DNA from: Dehalococcoidia bacterium
Lineage (GTDB): Bacteria > Chloroflexota > Dehalococcoidia > GIF9 > AB-539-J10
Assembly (NCBI GenBank): GCA_030606165.1
Contig: JAUWGZ010000004.1
Location: 1-32,552, forward strand
Length of the DNA: 32,552 bases
Direction of reading: 5' to 3'
Shown: piece by piece, positions 17,394-23,575 of the stretch
Position numbering within the stretch: position 1 is the stretch's first letter
Layout: each line of letters opens with the position of its first letter
The notes under the pieces: model-generated
Database searches by the model: none
What the model was told of the DNA's origin: nothing
Seen by the model: only the letters and a program-made list of their open reading frames with translations
Position numbers and translations under genes: made by a program

Positions 17394-17814
17394 TTCCTCT
17401 TTCTTCTTCTTTTACTTGGGGTATATACCTAACCGGGCAATTCTTGGTACAGTCTCCGCAACCAGTACAAAGGGTCTCATCTACAAATCTTGCTCGCTTC
17501 TTTATCAATACACTGAAGTTCCCTGGCTCCCCCTTGACATCTAAAACGTCGGCACAGGTTATGATCTCGATATTGCGATGCCTTCCACACTCCACCAATT
17601 TTGGGGAAAGGATACACATAGAACAATCATTGGTAGGGAAAGTCTTATCCAGTTGAGCCATCACCCCACCAATAGCCGGGGATTGTTCCACTAAATAGAC
17701 ATAGTACCCAGACTCTGCCAGGTCCAGTGCTGTCTGTATGCCACCTATGCCCCCGCCAATAACGAGTACCGCCCCTGTTTTCTGGCTGGTAGCCTGCTGA
17801 ATATTTGATACCAT
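17374..17814 (-). CDS. N-terminal FAD half of HdrA as a separate 146-aa protein
   Basis: The protein has the HdrA Rossmann loop VIGGGIGGIQTAL (18-30), the HdrA-specific cysteines TFPTNDCSMCILSPKLVEC (C64, C67, C76) and one 4Fe-4S motif CTGCGDCTKNCPV (116-128), then a short charged tail and stop. A normal HdrA would continue with the 'RxxIYxPFPQA' segment; that segment and everything after it are found in the 1088-residue protein four genes down. The start chosen is ATG at 17812-17814, behind AAAGGAGAGG with six bases between. Upstream in-frame GTG codons fall within the leader hairpin and are less likely. Being first in the operon and coupled to NuoE, it looks like a working subunit, not debris. 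Confidence 0.85.
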   Translation of the reverse strand: MVSNIQQATSQKTGAVLVIGGGIGGIQTALDLAESGYYVYLVEQSPAIGGVMAQLDKTFPTNDCSMCILSPKLVECGRHRNIEIITCADVLDVKGEPGNFSVLIKKRARFVDETLCTGCGDCTKNCPVRYIPQVKEEERGNGPGKD

Positions 17815-17830
17815 GATTACCTCTCCTTTA

Positions 17831-17866
17831 CTAAGCAGGAGGAGAGACACGCTCTCCTCCACTTAG
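17831..17866 (-). promoter_or_regulatory. Leader hairpin next to the operon's first ribosome-binding site
   Basis: In the transcript, CUAAG-U-GGAGGAGAG pairs with CUCUCCUCC-UG-CUUAG around a CGUGU loop: 9 bp plus 5 bp with one small internal loop. It ends four bases before the ribosome site AAAGGAGAGG. The 3' arm also contains CUCUCC, which can pair with the GGAGAG of that ribosome site instead, so two exclusive foldings are possible. The pairing is seen; a regulatory role is inference. Confidence 0.5.
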
Positions 17867-17879
17867 AACCCCAGCTATG

Positions 17880-17909
17880 AGTATACCGAAGACATTGGTC
17901 GACTTTCAG
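17880..17909 (-). promoter_or_regulatory. Candidate promoter of the Hdr/Nuo/Flx operon
   Basis: On the minus strand there is a -10 TATACT (17880-17885) and a weak -35 CTGAAA (17904-17909) with an 18-bp spacer. It lies about 65 bp upstream of the first start codon and just downstream of the tRNA gene. The -10 is good; the -35 matches consensus at four of six positions. It overlaps a palindrome. Confidence 0.4.
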
Positions 17910-17921
17910 GTAGATTCTACC
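17909..17921. promoter_or_regulatory. Perfect palindrome at the operon promoter (possible operator)
   Basis: GGTAGATTCTACC is a 6-1-6 perfect inverted repeat that touches the upstream edge of the proposed -35 element. Its position suits a regulator-binding site, but no regulator gene is adjacent. A 13-bp palindrome can also occur by chance. Confidence 0.3.
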
Positions 17922-17963
17922 ACAAATGTCTCTTTGGCAAAAATGGCTGCCTGATGAACTCCC

Positions 17964-18035
17964 AGCCAGCGGTCGGATTCGAACCGACGACCGGCGGTTT
18001 ACGAAACCGCTGCTCTACCCCTGAGCTACGCTGGC
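17964..18035 (-). tRNA. tRNA-Thr, anticodon CGU
   Basis: The sequence folds as a full 72-nt cloverleaf: acceptor GCCAGCG/CGCUGGC, D arm GCUC/GAGC, anticodon stem GCGGU/ACCGC with loop UUCGUAA (anticodon CGU, reading ACG), a five-base variable loop, and T arm GUCGG/CCGAC with loop UUCGAAU. The discriminator base is U. The CCA end is not encoded. It lies between the HEPN-like gene and the redox operon, with its own promoter. Confidence 0.96.
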
Positions 18036-18046
18036 ATAGAAGCTAA

Positions 18047-18075
18047 ATTTTAGTTCTTACTTGAGCTTATGTCTA
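18047..18075 (-). promoter_or_regulatory. Promoter of tRNA-Thr
   Basis: On the minus strand, -35 TAGACA (18070-18075), a 17-bp spacer and -10 TAAAAT (18047-18052) match the housekeeping sigma consensus at five of six positions each. The -10 ends 12 bases before the tRNA, giving a start point just ahead of the mature 5' end. Confidence 0.65.
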
Positions 18076-18092
18076 CCTTCTGGCTTTAAAGT

Positions 18093-18112
18093 GGCGCTAT
18101 TTTTCTAGCGCC
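18093..18112. other. Perfect hairpin upstream of the tRNA promoter
   Basis: GGCGCTA (18093-18099) pairs with TAGCGCC (18106-18112) around a six-base T-rich loop. There is no T-run on either side, so it is not a classic terminator. It may end or protect the transcript of the HEPN-like gene. The rest of the 18041-18285 gap holds the tRNA promoter and one copy of the hairpin repeat. Confidence 0.4.
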
Positions 18113-18160
18113 GTTCCCTTGGCGGTAACACCCCGCCCGGTAACCCTCATAGCATCCCAG

Positions 18161-18213
18161 GGTATGCCTCAAATCGAATAGGGTCGAGGTTAACTCCTCG
18201 ATCCTATCTTTTT
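18161..18213 (+). repeat. Three-copy hairpin repeat, copy 1
   Basis: The conserved lead GGTAT(G)CCTCAAATCGAA is followed by a 12-bp stem (ATAGGGTCGAGG with CCTCGATCCTAT, one G-T pair) and then five T residues. The same lead and stem recur at about 19871 and 23484 in the same orientation. As a terminator it would act on plus-strand transcripts, yet the nearest genes are on the minus strand, so it is better seen as a dispersed repeat with terminator-like structure. Confidence 0.65.
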
Positions 18214-18285
18214 GCCTCTGAAGTAACAACCTAGGCTAATGTGCAACGATGGGTCGTTCGTCTTTGGGCGTGGTGACTATTTTAT

Positions 18286-18915
18286 CTATTCAGGCAGTTC
18301 CTTGGAAGTAAGAGTGCTGAATTCGTGGAGCATTCCCTGCATGCTTCTTATCGCATACCGTGCTGCTGAAGCGTTGAAATCGGCTTTCTCAGGAGTGACA
18401 TGCCCCTGAACATCTGGCCATGGGGAAGGCATTGGGGTACTTGGCATTCCCTTATAATGTAGGATTTTATTGCGTAGCTCAACAAGTTTTTTGAACCCTG
18501 AGAAGGGTTCCTTCCCTTTATTGAACCGTTTGCCACTGATTTTCTCAGTGATCTCAGACCATTTGTCTTCTAGCTTCGGATAGCCTCGCTTCTTAGGAAG
18601 AGCGTTGCCATGCACGTCGATATAACCCTCGTCATATTTTTGGAATTCTTCGCGGAGTATCTGAATGCCTTGCTGATTAATAAATGCCTCCATAAAAGCG
18701 GCCGCCAGCATGATCGCTAGTATAGATTGTTCAAGTTCATCTTTATGGTTACCGCTCGTTCTACAAGTCTCAGCATTAGTTGCATGCTTCAGTGCGAGCT
18801 CATACAGGGGCTTCTCCAGAGGTGTTCGGACGCCGTACCATCCAGTAACTTTGAAGCCGATTCGAGCGGTTCCACTCCTTTTGTAGCAAGACCGAAGCCT
18901 ATCCCATAGTTTCAT
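18286..18915 (-). CDS. Hypothetical protein with a HEPN-like R-x4-H motif
   Basis: This 209-residue, mostly helical protein is not firmly recognised. Residues 58-75 form a helix rich in small hydrophobics (SILAIMLAAAFMEAFI). LVELRNKILHYKG at 144-156 holds R148-x4-H153, the signature of HEPN-domain ribonucleases and of HEPN-like proteins found in defence and surface-sensing contexts. The preceding helix and the position of the motif fit HEPN topology. It begins 31 bp after the metallo-hydrolase gene and has no good ribosome site, so it may be translated from the same transcript. No cognate antitoxin-like gene is next to it. Function is unknown. Confidence 0.6.
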   Translation of the reverse strand: MKLWDRLRSCYKRSGTARIGFKVTGWYGVRTPLEKPLYELALKHATNAETCRTSGNHKDELEQSILAIMLAAAFMEAFINQQGIQILREEFQKYDEGYIDVHGNALPKKRGYPKLEDKWSEITEKISGKRFNKGKEPFSGFKKLVELRNKILHYKGMPSTPMPSPWPDVQGHVTPEKADFNASAARYAIRSMQGMLHEFSTLTSKELPE

Positions 18916-18946
18916 AAGCTATTAGTAATTCCGGGGACACCATACC

Positions 18947-19795
18947 TTAATATTCCCGCCAATTCCAATCAAATCCACCTTTGAACACATTTGCGTTCAT
19001 TTCATTACTGATAAAGAGGTTGGCCTCAGGGAAGCGTTTAACCATAGCGTAATAAAAACCGGCAACATCGTTTGTTCTGGCCAGTTCCTCCTCAGTAGCC
19101 ACAAGATAATCCTTGGTGAAATCGCAGGAACTGGAGTCGAAGGGCATTCTAGGTTTCTGGTGGCCGGGAATAATCACCTCGGCGTTCATTTTTTCCAAGC
19201 GCTCGATATCCCGTATCCATTGCTGGCGTTCTTCCGTGGTAAGCTCGCAGGTAAAGGGATGTGCCTGGTTAAAAAGGACGTCGCTGCCGTATAGAGTCCG
19301 TATTGAGGGGATCCAGACCACCGTGTTGTATTTCATGTCCCCCATCACTTCCGGGATAATCTCGATACGCTGCCCTTCCAGTTCGAAGTAGTTCTCGGTA
19401 AGAGGTTCGATATCGGCTGTTTTTCCGGGTACGTTTATAGCTCCTATTACTTTTTCCCAATGCTCGATTTTGCCGAAAAACTGTTTATTGATGATACGGG
19501 CTTCCGAAGGGAGCGCTATAACTCGAACTTCAGGGAAAGCCTCTGCGATGGTGCCGAGTCCAAAGTAATGGTCGGGATGCGCATGAGTAATATAAATCGT
19601 TTTAAGATATTTGCCTGTTTCCAGTATTTCTGCGATTACCCGGTGGGCATTTGATAACGTCCACTGTGCATCAATGAGAACGGCGTCGGTCTTGCCTGTC
19701 ACGATTACAGAGGCAACTTCGAAACCACTTTCGTCGCTGAAAAAAACTTTCGTCGCCAGTGAGTTCCGCCCGTGTGCGTTTAATCTGATCTCCAT
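18947..19795 (-). CDS. MBL-fold metallo-hydrolase
   Basis: This 282-residue protein has the metallo-beta-lactamase metal motif THAHPDHYFG (H71, H73, D75, H76), a further metal ligand region near YGSDVLFNQAHPF and the late IPGHQKPR histidine. There is no signal peptide, so it is probably a cytoplasmic hydrolase of a thioester, lactone or phosphoester. GGGAGG precedes the ATG. It may form a small operon with the HEPN-like gene downstream. The substrate cannot be assigned from sequence. Confidence 0.85.
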   Translation of the reverse strand: MEIRLNAHGRNSLATKVFFSDESGFEVASVIVTGKTDAVLIDAQWTLSNAHRVIAEILETGKYLKTIYITHAHPDHYFGLGTIAEAFPEVRVIALPSEARIINKQFFGKIEHWEKVIGAINVPGKTADIEPLTENYFELEGQRIEIIPEVMGDMKYNTVVWIPSIRTLYGSDVLFNQAHPFTCELTTEERQQWIRDIERLEKMNAEVIIPGHQKPRMPFDSSSCDFTKDYLVATEEELARTNDVAGFYYAMVKRFPEANLFISNEMNANVFKGGFDWNWREY

Positions 19796-19870
19796 GAGCT
19801 ATCTCCCTCCCGACAAGATTTTATTTAATTTAACAGGCAGTGTTCTAGATTGCAATGAGACCTCAATATC

Positions 19871-19939
19871 TTAAGGCTGGCAAAGGTATTCCTCAAATCG
19901 AATAGGGTCGAGGAATTAACCTCGACCCTGTTTTTTTTT
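19871..19939 (+). repeat. Three-copy hairpin repeat, copy 2 (strong plus-strand terminator)
   Basis: The lead TTAAGGCTGG...AAGGTATTCCTCAAATCGAA is followed by a perfect 10-bp stem, AGGGTCGAGG (19904-19913) with CCTCGACCCT (19920-19929), an AATTAA loop, a G, and nine T residues (19931-19939). It has the full form of an intrinsic terminator for plus-strand transcription, although no plus-strand gene lies upstream. Confidence 0.75.
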
Positions 19940-19999
19940 GCTTCTTAAGCAACATCCCATGTCAAATGTTCAGCATCGGCACCTTAGCTGTAGTGGCTA

Positions 20000-20029
20000 T
20001 TGACACCGTGGCAGTAAATATCCTACTAT
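20000..20029 (+). promoter_or_regulatory. Promoter of the DUF5679 mini-gene
   Basis: A consensus -35 TTGACA (20000-20005), an 18-bp spacer and -10 TACTAT (20024-20029) lie 25-54 bases upstream of ATG 20054, with the ribosome site in between. The -35 is perfect; the -10 matches at four of six positions. Confidence 0.55.
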
Positions 20030-20053
20030 CTATCCCAAAAAGAGGAGGGTCAA

Positions 20054-20188
20054 ATGCAAGCATACTGTATGAAGTGCCGTGCCAAAAGAGAAATGAAGGA
20101 CGCTAAGAAGATAATTATGAAGAATGGCAGGCCGGCAACTCAGGGCGTGTGCCCTGTGTGCGGAACCAAGATGTTTAAAATTGGCTAG
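20054..20188 (+). CDS. DUF5679-type mini zinc-ribbon protein (44 aa)
   Basis: This is a short gene with a complete set of signals. AGGAGG (20042-20047) lies six bases before the ATG, a promoter lies upstream and an intrinsic terminator lies downstream. The product begins MQAYCMKCRAKREMKDAKK and ends with GVCPVCGTKMFKIG, so two CxxC knuckles form one zinc ribbon, with the linker NGRPATQG typical of DUF5679 proteins as I remember them. Such proteins are short and cytoplasmic; their role is unknown (possibly nucleic-acid or ribosome associated). It is the only plus-strand gene between 337 and 27,900, and it is transcribed on its own. Confidence 0.85.
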   Translation: MQAYCMKCRAKREMKDAKKIIMKNGRPATQGVCPVCGTKMFKIG

Positions 20189-20227
20189 AGTTAGACTTGC
20201 TCCTTGCAGAGCCTAACGGAACGCAAG

Positions 20228-20268
20228 AGGGCTGGATTTTCCCGACGGAATCTCCAGCCCTTCTATTT
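20228..20268 (+). terminator. Intrinsic terminator of the DUF5679 mini-gene
   Basis: AGGGCTGGA (20228-20236) pairs perfectly with TCCAGCCCT (20253-20261), followed by the T-rich stretch TCTATTTT. It lies 40 bp after the stop codon. On the minus strand it would also sit downstream of the serine-protease gene, which ends at 20369. Confidence 0.75.
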
Positions 20269-20368
20269 TACGAATCACTACCGTCCTATCAATAATATTC
20301 CAATCATCATCCCATAAGTCTTCACCTTCTACCTTTTTAGAGAGCGGCAAGCATTACTCCCATTCTTA

Positions 20369-21595
20369 TTATAATCCCAGTTTTGGCTCTATGTCGCCCA
20401 ATTCTTCTAGCACTGCTTCAATAGGACTAAAGACACCGTAACCATTAGGGAGTCCACCCCAAAAAATTCCGCCCAGCGCTGCATACACAGACCCACCGTC
20501 GGCAATGGCTACATAAACAGGCCCTCCACTATCCCCTGTAGCCCACTCGAAGTCCGCGATAACTTGATCGTCCATCCAGCCATGTGCCGGATTGTGAACG
20601 TCCGAGATGTCCACCACATAGCCAAATGTCGTATCAGTCGTACTGCCCGTCTTCCAAACTGGATGACCTTCAGGTGGGAGACCAGTATACCAGGTCTCTA
20701 TGGGTATGCGGGTTCCATAATGTCTAACACCAGGTAAGATACTCCAACGCCATCCACTCTTTACCCGAGAGGCGTCAGCCTCATCGCCACCCACCAACTC
20801 TACGTATCCCAGGGAAGTATCATCATCATCATAGATCTTGGTTTTTATCGGCATAGGTATAGGTTCAGGGTCGCCTGAGCCTGTACAATCAAGGAAGTGT
20901 CCTGCTGTAACAAACCTCTCATCATAAAAAAAGCCAAGCCTCTTAGTACGGAAACAAGCTGACATCCGAAGATAACCACATTCAGTTTCTTGGTAATAAC
21001 CGTAGATGGCATCTCCCCCAGTAACGTCAGTACTTCCCCGAACCACCTCAGTCTCAACTTCCTCGGCATCAAGAGTCTCAACAGCACAGGAAACGGTTCC
21101 GACCCAGAAGGCGATCGGGAAATCTTCTCCTCCAAGCTCCTGCAGTTGTTCTACTGTTCTATCAATGACATCCCAATTACCATTCCACCTATCTCTATCT
21201 AATAAAACAGAATAATAACCATCTGCCCCGTAGCCAAGTGCAACAATAATAGGTCCTCCAGAAGGATCTGCATAGTCTAACAACTCCACAACACGCTGCC
21301 CAAGAACCTCCTCCTGACTCTCATAGAAGCTCTTCACACGATTGAGATCTGGTGTCCCTGTCTGGTAAATATACTCAGGCATTGGGCGCTCTGGAGCTTC
21401 CATTGGCGGGAGCTCAAGGTAAATAGACTGATGAGGCCTTTGGGGATCTGGAGCTATTGGCAGGTCTTCAAGGCAAATATACTCAGGCACTTGGGGATCT
21501 GGACCTTCCATATCTGGTTGTTCTGCCAACACCAAGAATGGAGTCAACACTAAGGCTAACCCTACTACTAACAGACATATAAGTTTCTTTGACAT
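20369..21595 (-). CDS. Secreted trypsin-like (S1-type) serine protease
   Basis: This 408-residue protein has a signal peptide (residues 1-25: KK, hydrophobic core, cleavage near LAEQ). A proline-rich acidic stretch (about 26-80) with repeated PDPQ/PEYI/LP motifs follows, then a mixed domain, then a chymotrypsin-fold protease. The triad is visible as TAGH (H233), Asp probably D274 (EADASRV) and GDSGGP (S356). It would act outside the membrane. The start is set by AAAGGAGGA before ATG 21593-21595; ten codons further upstream are open but lack a site. It is the third gene of an ECF sigma / anti-sigma / effector module. The paired module ends in a serpin, which is a serine-protease inhibitor. Confidence 0.85.
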   Translation of the reverse strand: MSKKLICLLVVGLALVLTPFLVLAEQPDMEGPDPQVPEYICLEDLPIAPDPQRPHQSIYLELPPMEAPERPMPEYIYQTGTPDLNRVKSFYESQEEVLGQRVVELLDYADPSGGPIIVALGYGADGYYSVLLDRDRWNGNWDVIDRTVEQLQELGGEDFPIAFWVGTVSCAVETLDAEEVETEVVRGSTDVTGGDAIYGYYQETECGYLRMSACFRTKRLGFFYDERFVTAGHFLDCTGSGDPEPIPMPIKTKIYDDDDTSLGYVELVGGDEADASRVKSGWRWSILPGVRHYGTRIPIETWYTGLPPEGHPVWKTGSTTDTTFGYVVDISDVHNPAHGWMDDQVIADFEWATGDSGGPVYVAIADGGSVYAALGGIFWGGLPNGYGVFSPIEAVLEELGDIEPKLGL

Positions 21596-21633
21596 CGTAA
21601 TCCTCCTTTCTTTCATATTTAGCAACCTATCAC

Positions 21634-21717
21634 CTACATTTCCATCTTTATATGATTTTCACCTCCTTGTTTTTTCTTTAAGACTTCTTGCGTCCAGTTC
21701 ATTCTTAATATTACCAA
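21634..21717 (-). other. Possible 27-aa leader peptide with strong ribosome sites
   Basis: The 149-bp gap between the anti-sigma and protease genes has three strong ribosome sites (AAGGAGG at about 21722, 21662 and 21602). The first is followed, four bases on, by a TTG opening a 27-codon frame that begins MVILRMNWTQEVLKKKQ and ends at TAG 21634-21636. It could be a real small peptide, a leader that tunes protease translation, or chance. Confidence 0.25.
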
Positions 21718-21744
21718 CTCACCTCCTTTGTCTATATAGTAGAC

Positions 21745-22632
21745 TCAGTTCAGAAGGATTTCGGCTTCCATTCCCTTCAGTCCCGTCTCTATGGATGCAA
21801 CAACTCCTGCCGCCAATTCGGGATCCAATATCCTAACAACCTCGCCTTCATCAATGTCAACCAGCCACGTTTGATTATCCACCACTATCACTACCACGGG
21901 CAATATTCTGCCATTCTCTACCGCTATTTCTCCCTCTTCGTCGTCTAGCTTGAAACTTATCGCACCGTCGGCATCACCTATAGCGAGTGGAATTACCTTA
22001 TAAATCGTGCCTCCTTTATCAAGAAGCTCTTGAACCTTGGGGTCTACCTCGGCTATTTCTATGGCTCTAGCCTTCTCCTCATCGCTAAATTCGGGGAATT
22101 TATAAACACGGGTCACTTCCTTGGCTCCCAAGTTCACATCAGCTACGGCATACCTTCCCCATTCTCCCCTAACTAGAACCCTTGCATTGTCCCCGTCTTC
22201 CTCTATTAATTCCACCCTTACTAGCGCCACCGCTACTGAGTGCACATCTACTTGCCCCGCCTCTATGGGCTTCACCACAAGAGCAGCCCAAACCTCAGGG
22301 CTATTACGGACAATGGATGCAGCTAATGCTTCAGGCGATTGCCCGATAAGTAATGGTAATGCTATTGCTAGCCCAGTAATTAGCGCTACCGTTAATACAC
22401 AGACCAGGGAAGTCTTCCACACCGGCTGTTGCGAAACCAAACCTCTCCTTATCGTGTCCATGCCTCTGCTTACCTTGGATTTAGCCAGAGCCAAAGTAGT
22501 AACCCTTGGTTGCTCGTTAAGAAGCTGGTCAGCATTTAGCACCGCTACCCTCAGCCGCCGTCGATGGCTTTCAAGCTCAATCAGGGGAAGCTCGACCTTT
22601 TCTAGCTTTTTGATTAACTCTTCTTCCTTCAT
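21745..22632 (-). CDS. Membrane-anchored anti-sigma-like protein
   Basis: This 295-residue protein has a cytoplasmic N-terminus (1-72), one membrane helix (about 73-96: SLVCVLTVALITGLAIALPLL) and an extracytoplasmic domain of about 200 residues with alternating beta-like acidic stretches and no recognised family. The N-terminus (KKLEKVELPLIELESHRR) aligns clearly with that of the beta-propeller protein at 24950-26947, and both genes follow an ECF sigma gene, so this segment is probably the sigma-binding part. It starts 50 bp after the sigma gene and has its own copy of the TGCAACC promoter in that gap. The extracellular part is a candidate sensor; its signal is unknown. Confidence 0.72.
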   Translation of the reverse strand: MKEEELIKKLEKVELPLIELESHRRRLRVAVLNADQLLNEQPRVTTLALAKSKVSRGMDTIRRGLVSQQPVWKTSLVCVLTVALITGLAIALPLLIGQSPEALAASIVRNSPEVWAALVVKPIEAGQVDVHSVAVALVRVELIEEDGDNARVLVRGEWGRYAVADVNLGAKEVTRVYKFPEFSDEEKARAIEIAEVDPKVQELLDKGGTIYKVIPLAIGDADGAISFKLDDEEGEIAVENGRILPVVVIVVDNQTWLVDIDEGEVVRILDPELAAGVVASIETGLKGMEAEILLN

Positions 22633-22646
22633 AACTCCCCTCTAAT

Positions 22647-22679
22647 TACTATAACCCCGCTTTCGCCAAAAAGGTTGCA
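22647..22679 (-). promoter_or_regulatory. ECF-type promoter A, before anti-sigma gene 1
   Basis: On the minus strand, TGCAACC (22673-22679), an 18-bp spacer that starts with TTTTT, and TTATAGTA (22647-22654). The same pattern precedes the other three sigma and anti-sigma genes and no other gene that I found. Confidence 0.6.
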
Positions 22680-22681
22680 CT

Positions 22682-23239
22682 TTATTCCATCAAATTTCCT
22701 AGTTTTTTTAAGGCCCGGTGCAGTAAAGATTTCACCGTCCCCTCTCGCTTTCCTAGGATTTCTGCAATTTCTTTGACTTGTTTATTTTCAAAGAACCTAA
22801 GCGTAATAACTTCCTGGTATTTAATCGGGAGCTTAGATATGTTTGCGTGTAAAGCAAGGTATTCCTCATGCCTTCTCAAATCCGCCTCAGCCTCAAGGAG
22901 CTCGGACTCAGCCGATGAATCGCCGATGCTGATCGAGTCGGAGACTTCTTCCAAAGAAAATTGCCCCGGTTTATTTTTGCTGAAGTAGTTGGCAATCTCA
23001 TGGGTAGCGATGCGGTAAAGCCACGAGGAGAAAGGAACACCCCGCCAGTGGAATTGTCGCAGGTTCTTTAGAGCCTTGAAAACTACTTCTGCAGTTACAT
23101 CCTGGGCGATTTCAATGCTGGCTGTCCTTCTTAGAACATAGCCAAAAAGCTGGGGGTAATAATGGTCATAGAGCTCAGCGAAAGCCTCGGTATTGCTCTT
23201 AGCTCTTTCGACTAATTCTTTTTCCCGCTCTAAATCCAT
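22682..23239 (-). CDS. ECF RNA polymerase sigma factor 1
   Basis: This 185-residue sigma-70 family ECF factor has region 2 (ELYDHYYPQLFGYVLRRTA...AQDVTAEVVFKAL; FSSWLYRIATHEIANYF) and region 4 (LPIKYQEVITLRFFENKQV, then IAEILGKREGTVKSLLHRAL) separated by an acidic linker. The start at ATG 23237-23239 is preferred over an in-frame start 56 codons earlier: it aligns with the start region of the paralogue at 27040, and the TGCAACC promoter (23274-23305) lies inside the longer frame. The ribosome site is weak. It heads the sigma / anti-sigma / protease module. Confidence 0.92.
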   Translation of the reverse strand: MDLEREKELVERAKSNTEAFAELYDHYYPQLFGYVLRRTASIEIAQDVTAEVVFKALKNLRQFHWRGVPFSSWLYRIATHEIANYFSKNKPGQFSLEEVSDSISIGDSSAESELLEAEADLRRHEEYLALHANISKLPIKYQEVITLRFFENKQVKEIAEILGKREGTVKSLLHRALKKLGNLME

Positions 23240-23273
23240 TTCTTGCTGCCTAATTAATGACGCAATACCCCTA

Positions 23274-23305
23274 TAGTATAACCCGCGATTTCTAAAAAGG
23301 TTGCA
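23274..23305 (-). promoter_or_regulatory. ECF-type promoter B, before sigma gene 1
   Basis: TGCAACC (23299-23305), a 17-bp spacer starting TTTTT, and TTATACTA (23274-23281) on the minus strand, about 35 bp before the sigma start codon. This fits an autoregulated ECF gene. Confidence 0.62.
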
Positions 23306-23424
23306 CTTATTGCTTTGAGAAACAGACAAGGGTCTGTCGGGAGCCGCCAGAGAAAAGGGCGGGTCAAACAGTACTACTTGAGTTTCATGATTGCGGAGGG
23401 ATTGCACAAAAGTCAGAGAAATGC

Positions 23425-23478
23425 AATCCCCTTTTGGGGATTAGGGCTTCGGAGACAACATTTGGCTTGGCACCAAGC
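23425..23478. other. Two hairpins in the sigma-1 / serpin intergenic gap
   Basis: AATCCCC-TTTT-GGGGATT (23425-23442) and GCTTGG-CA-CCAAGC (23465-23478) are perfect stems placed just before copy 3 of the hairpin repeat. The 336-bp gap 23240-23575 otherwise holds promoter B and no convincing gene. The stems probably belong to the 3' end of the serpin transcript, but neither has a T-run. Confidence 0.4.
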
Positions 23479-23483
23479 GGTAA

Positions 23484-23540
23484 TTAAGGCTGGTCAAGGT
23501 ATTCCTCAAATCGAACAGGGTCGAGGTTAACCTCGACCCT
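23484..23540 (+). repeat. Three-copy hairpin repeat, copy 3
   Basis: The lead TTAAGGCTGG, then AAGGTATTCCTCAAATCGAA, then the perfect stem AGGGTCGAGG (23517-23526) and CCTCGACCCT (23531-23540) around TTAA. Unlike copy 2, no T-run follows. It lies 36 bp beyond the serpin stop codon. Confidence 0.7.
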
Positions 23541-23575
23541 ATTCAATGCCTCTGTGCAGTAAAGGAGGCGTTTGC

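Noticed and set aside
17964..19939. tRNA-adjacent hairpin repeats as integration (att) sites
   Set aside because: The repeats do not duplicate the tRNA 3' end and no integrase gene is present.
23240..23407. 56-residue N-terminal extension of ECF sigma 1
   Set aside because: It runs through the TGCAACC promoter, and the paralogous sigma begins close to the shorter start; the extension has no similarity to sigma factors.
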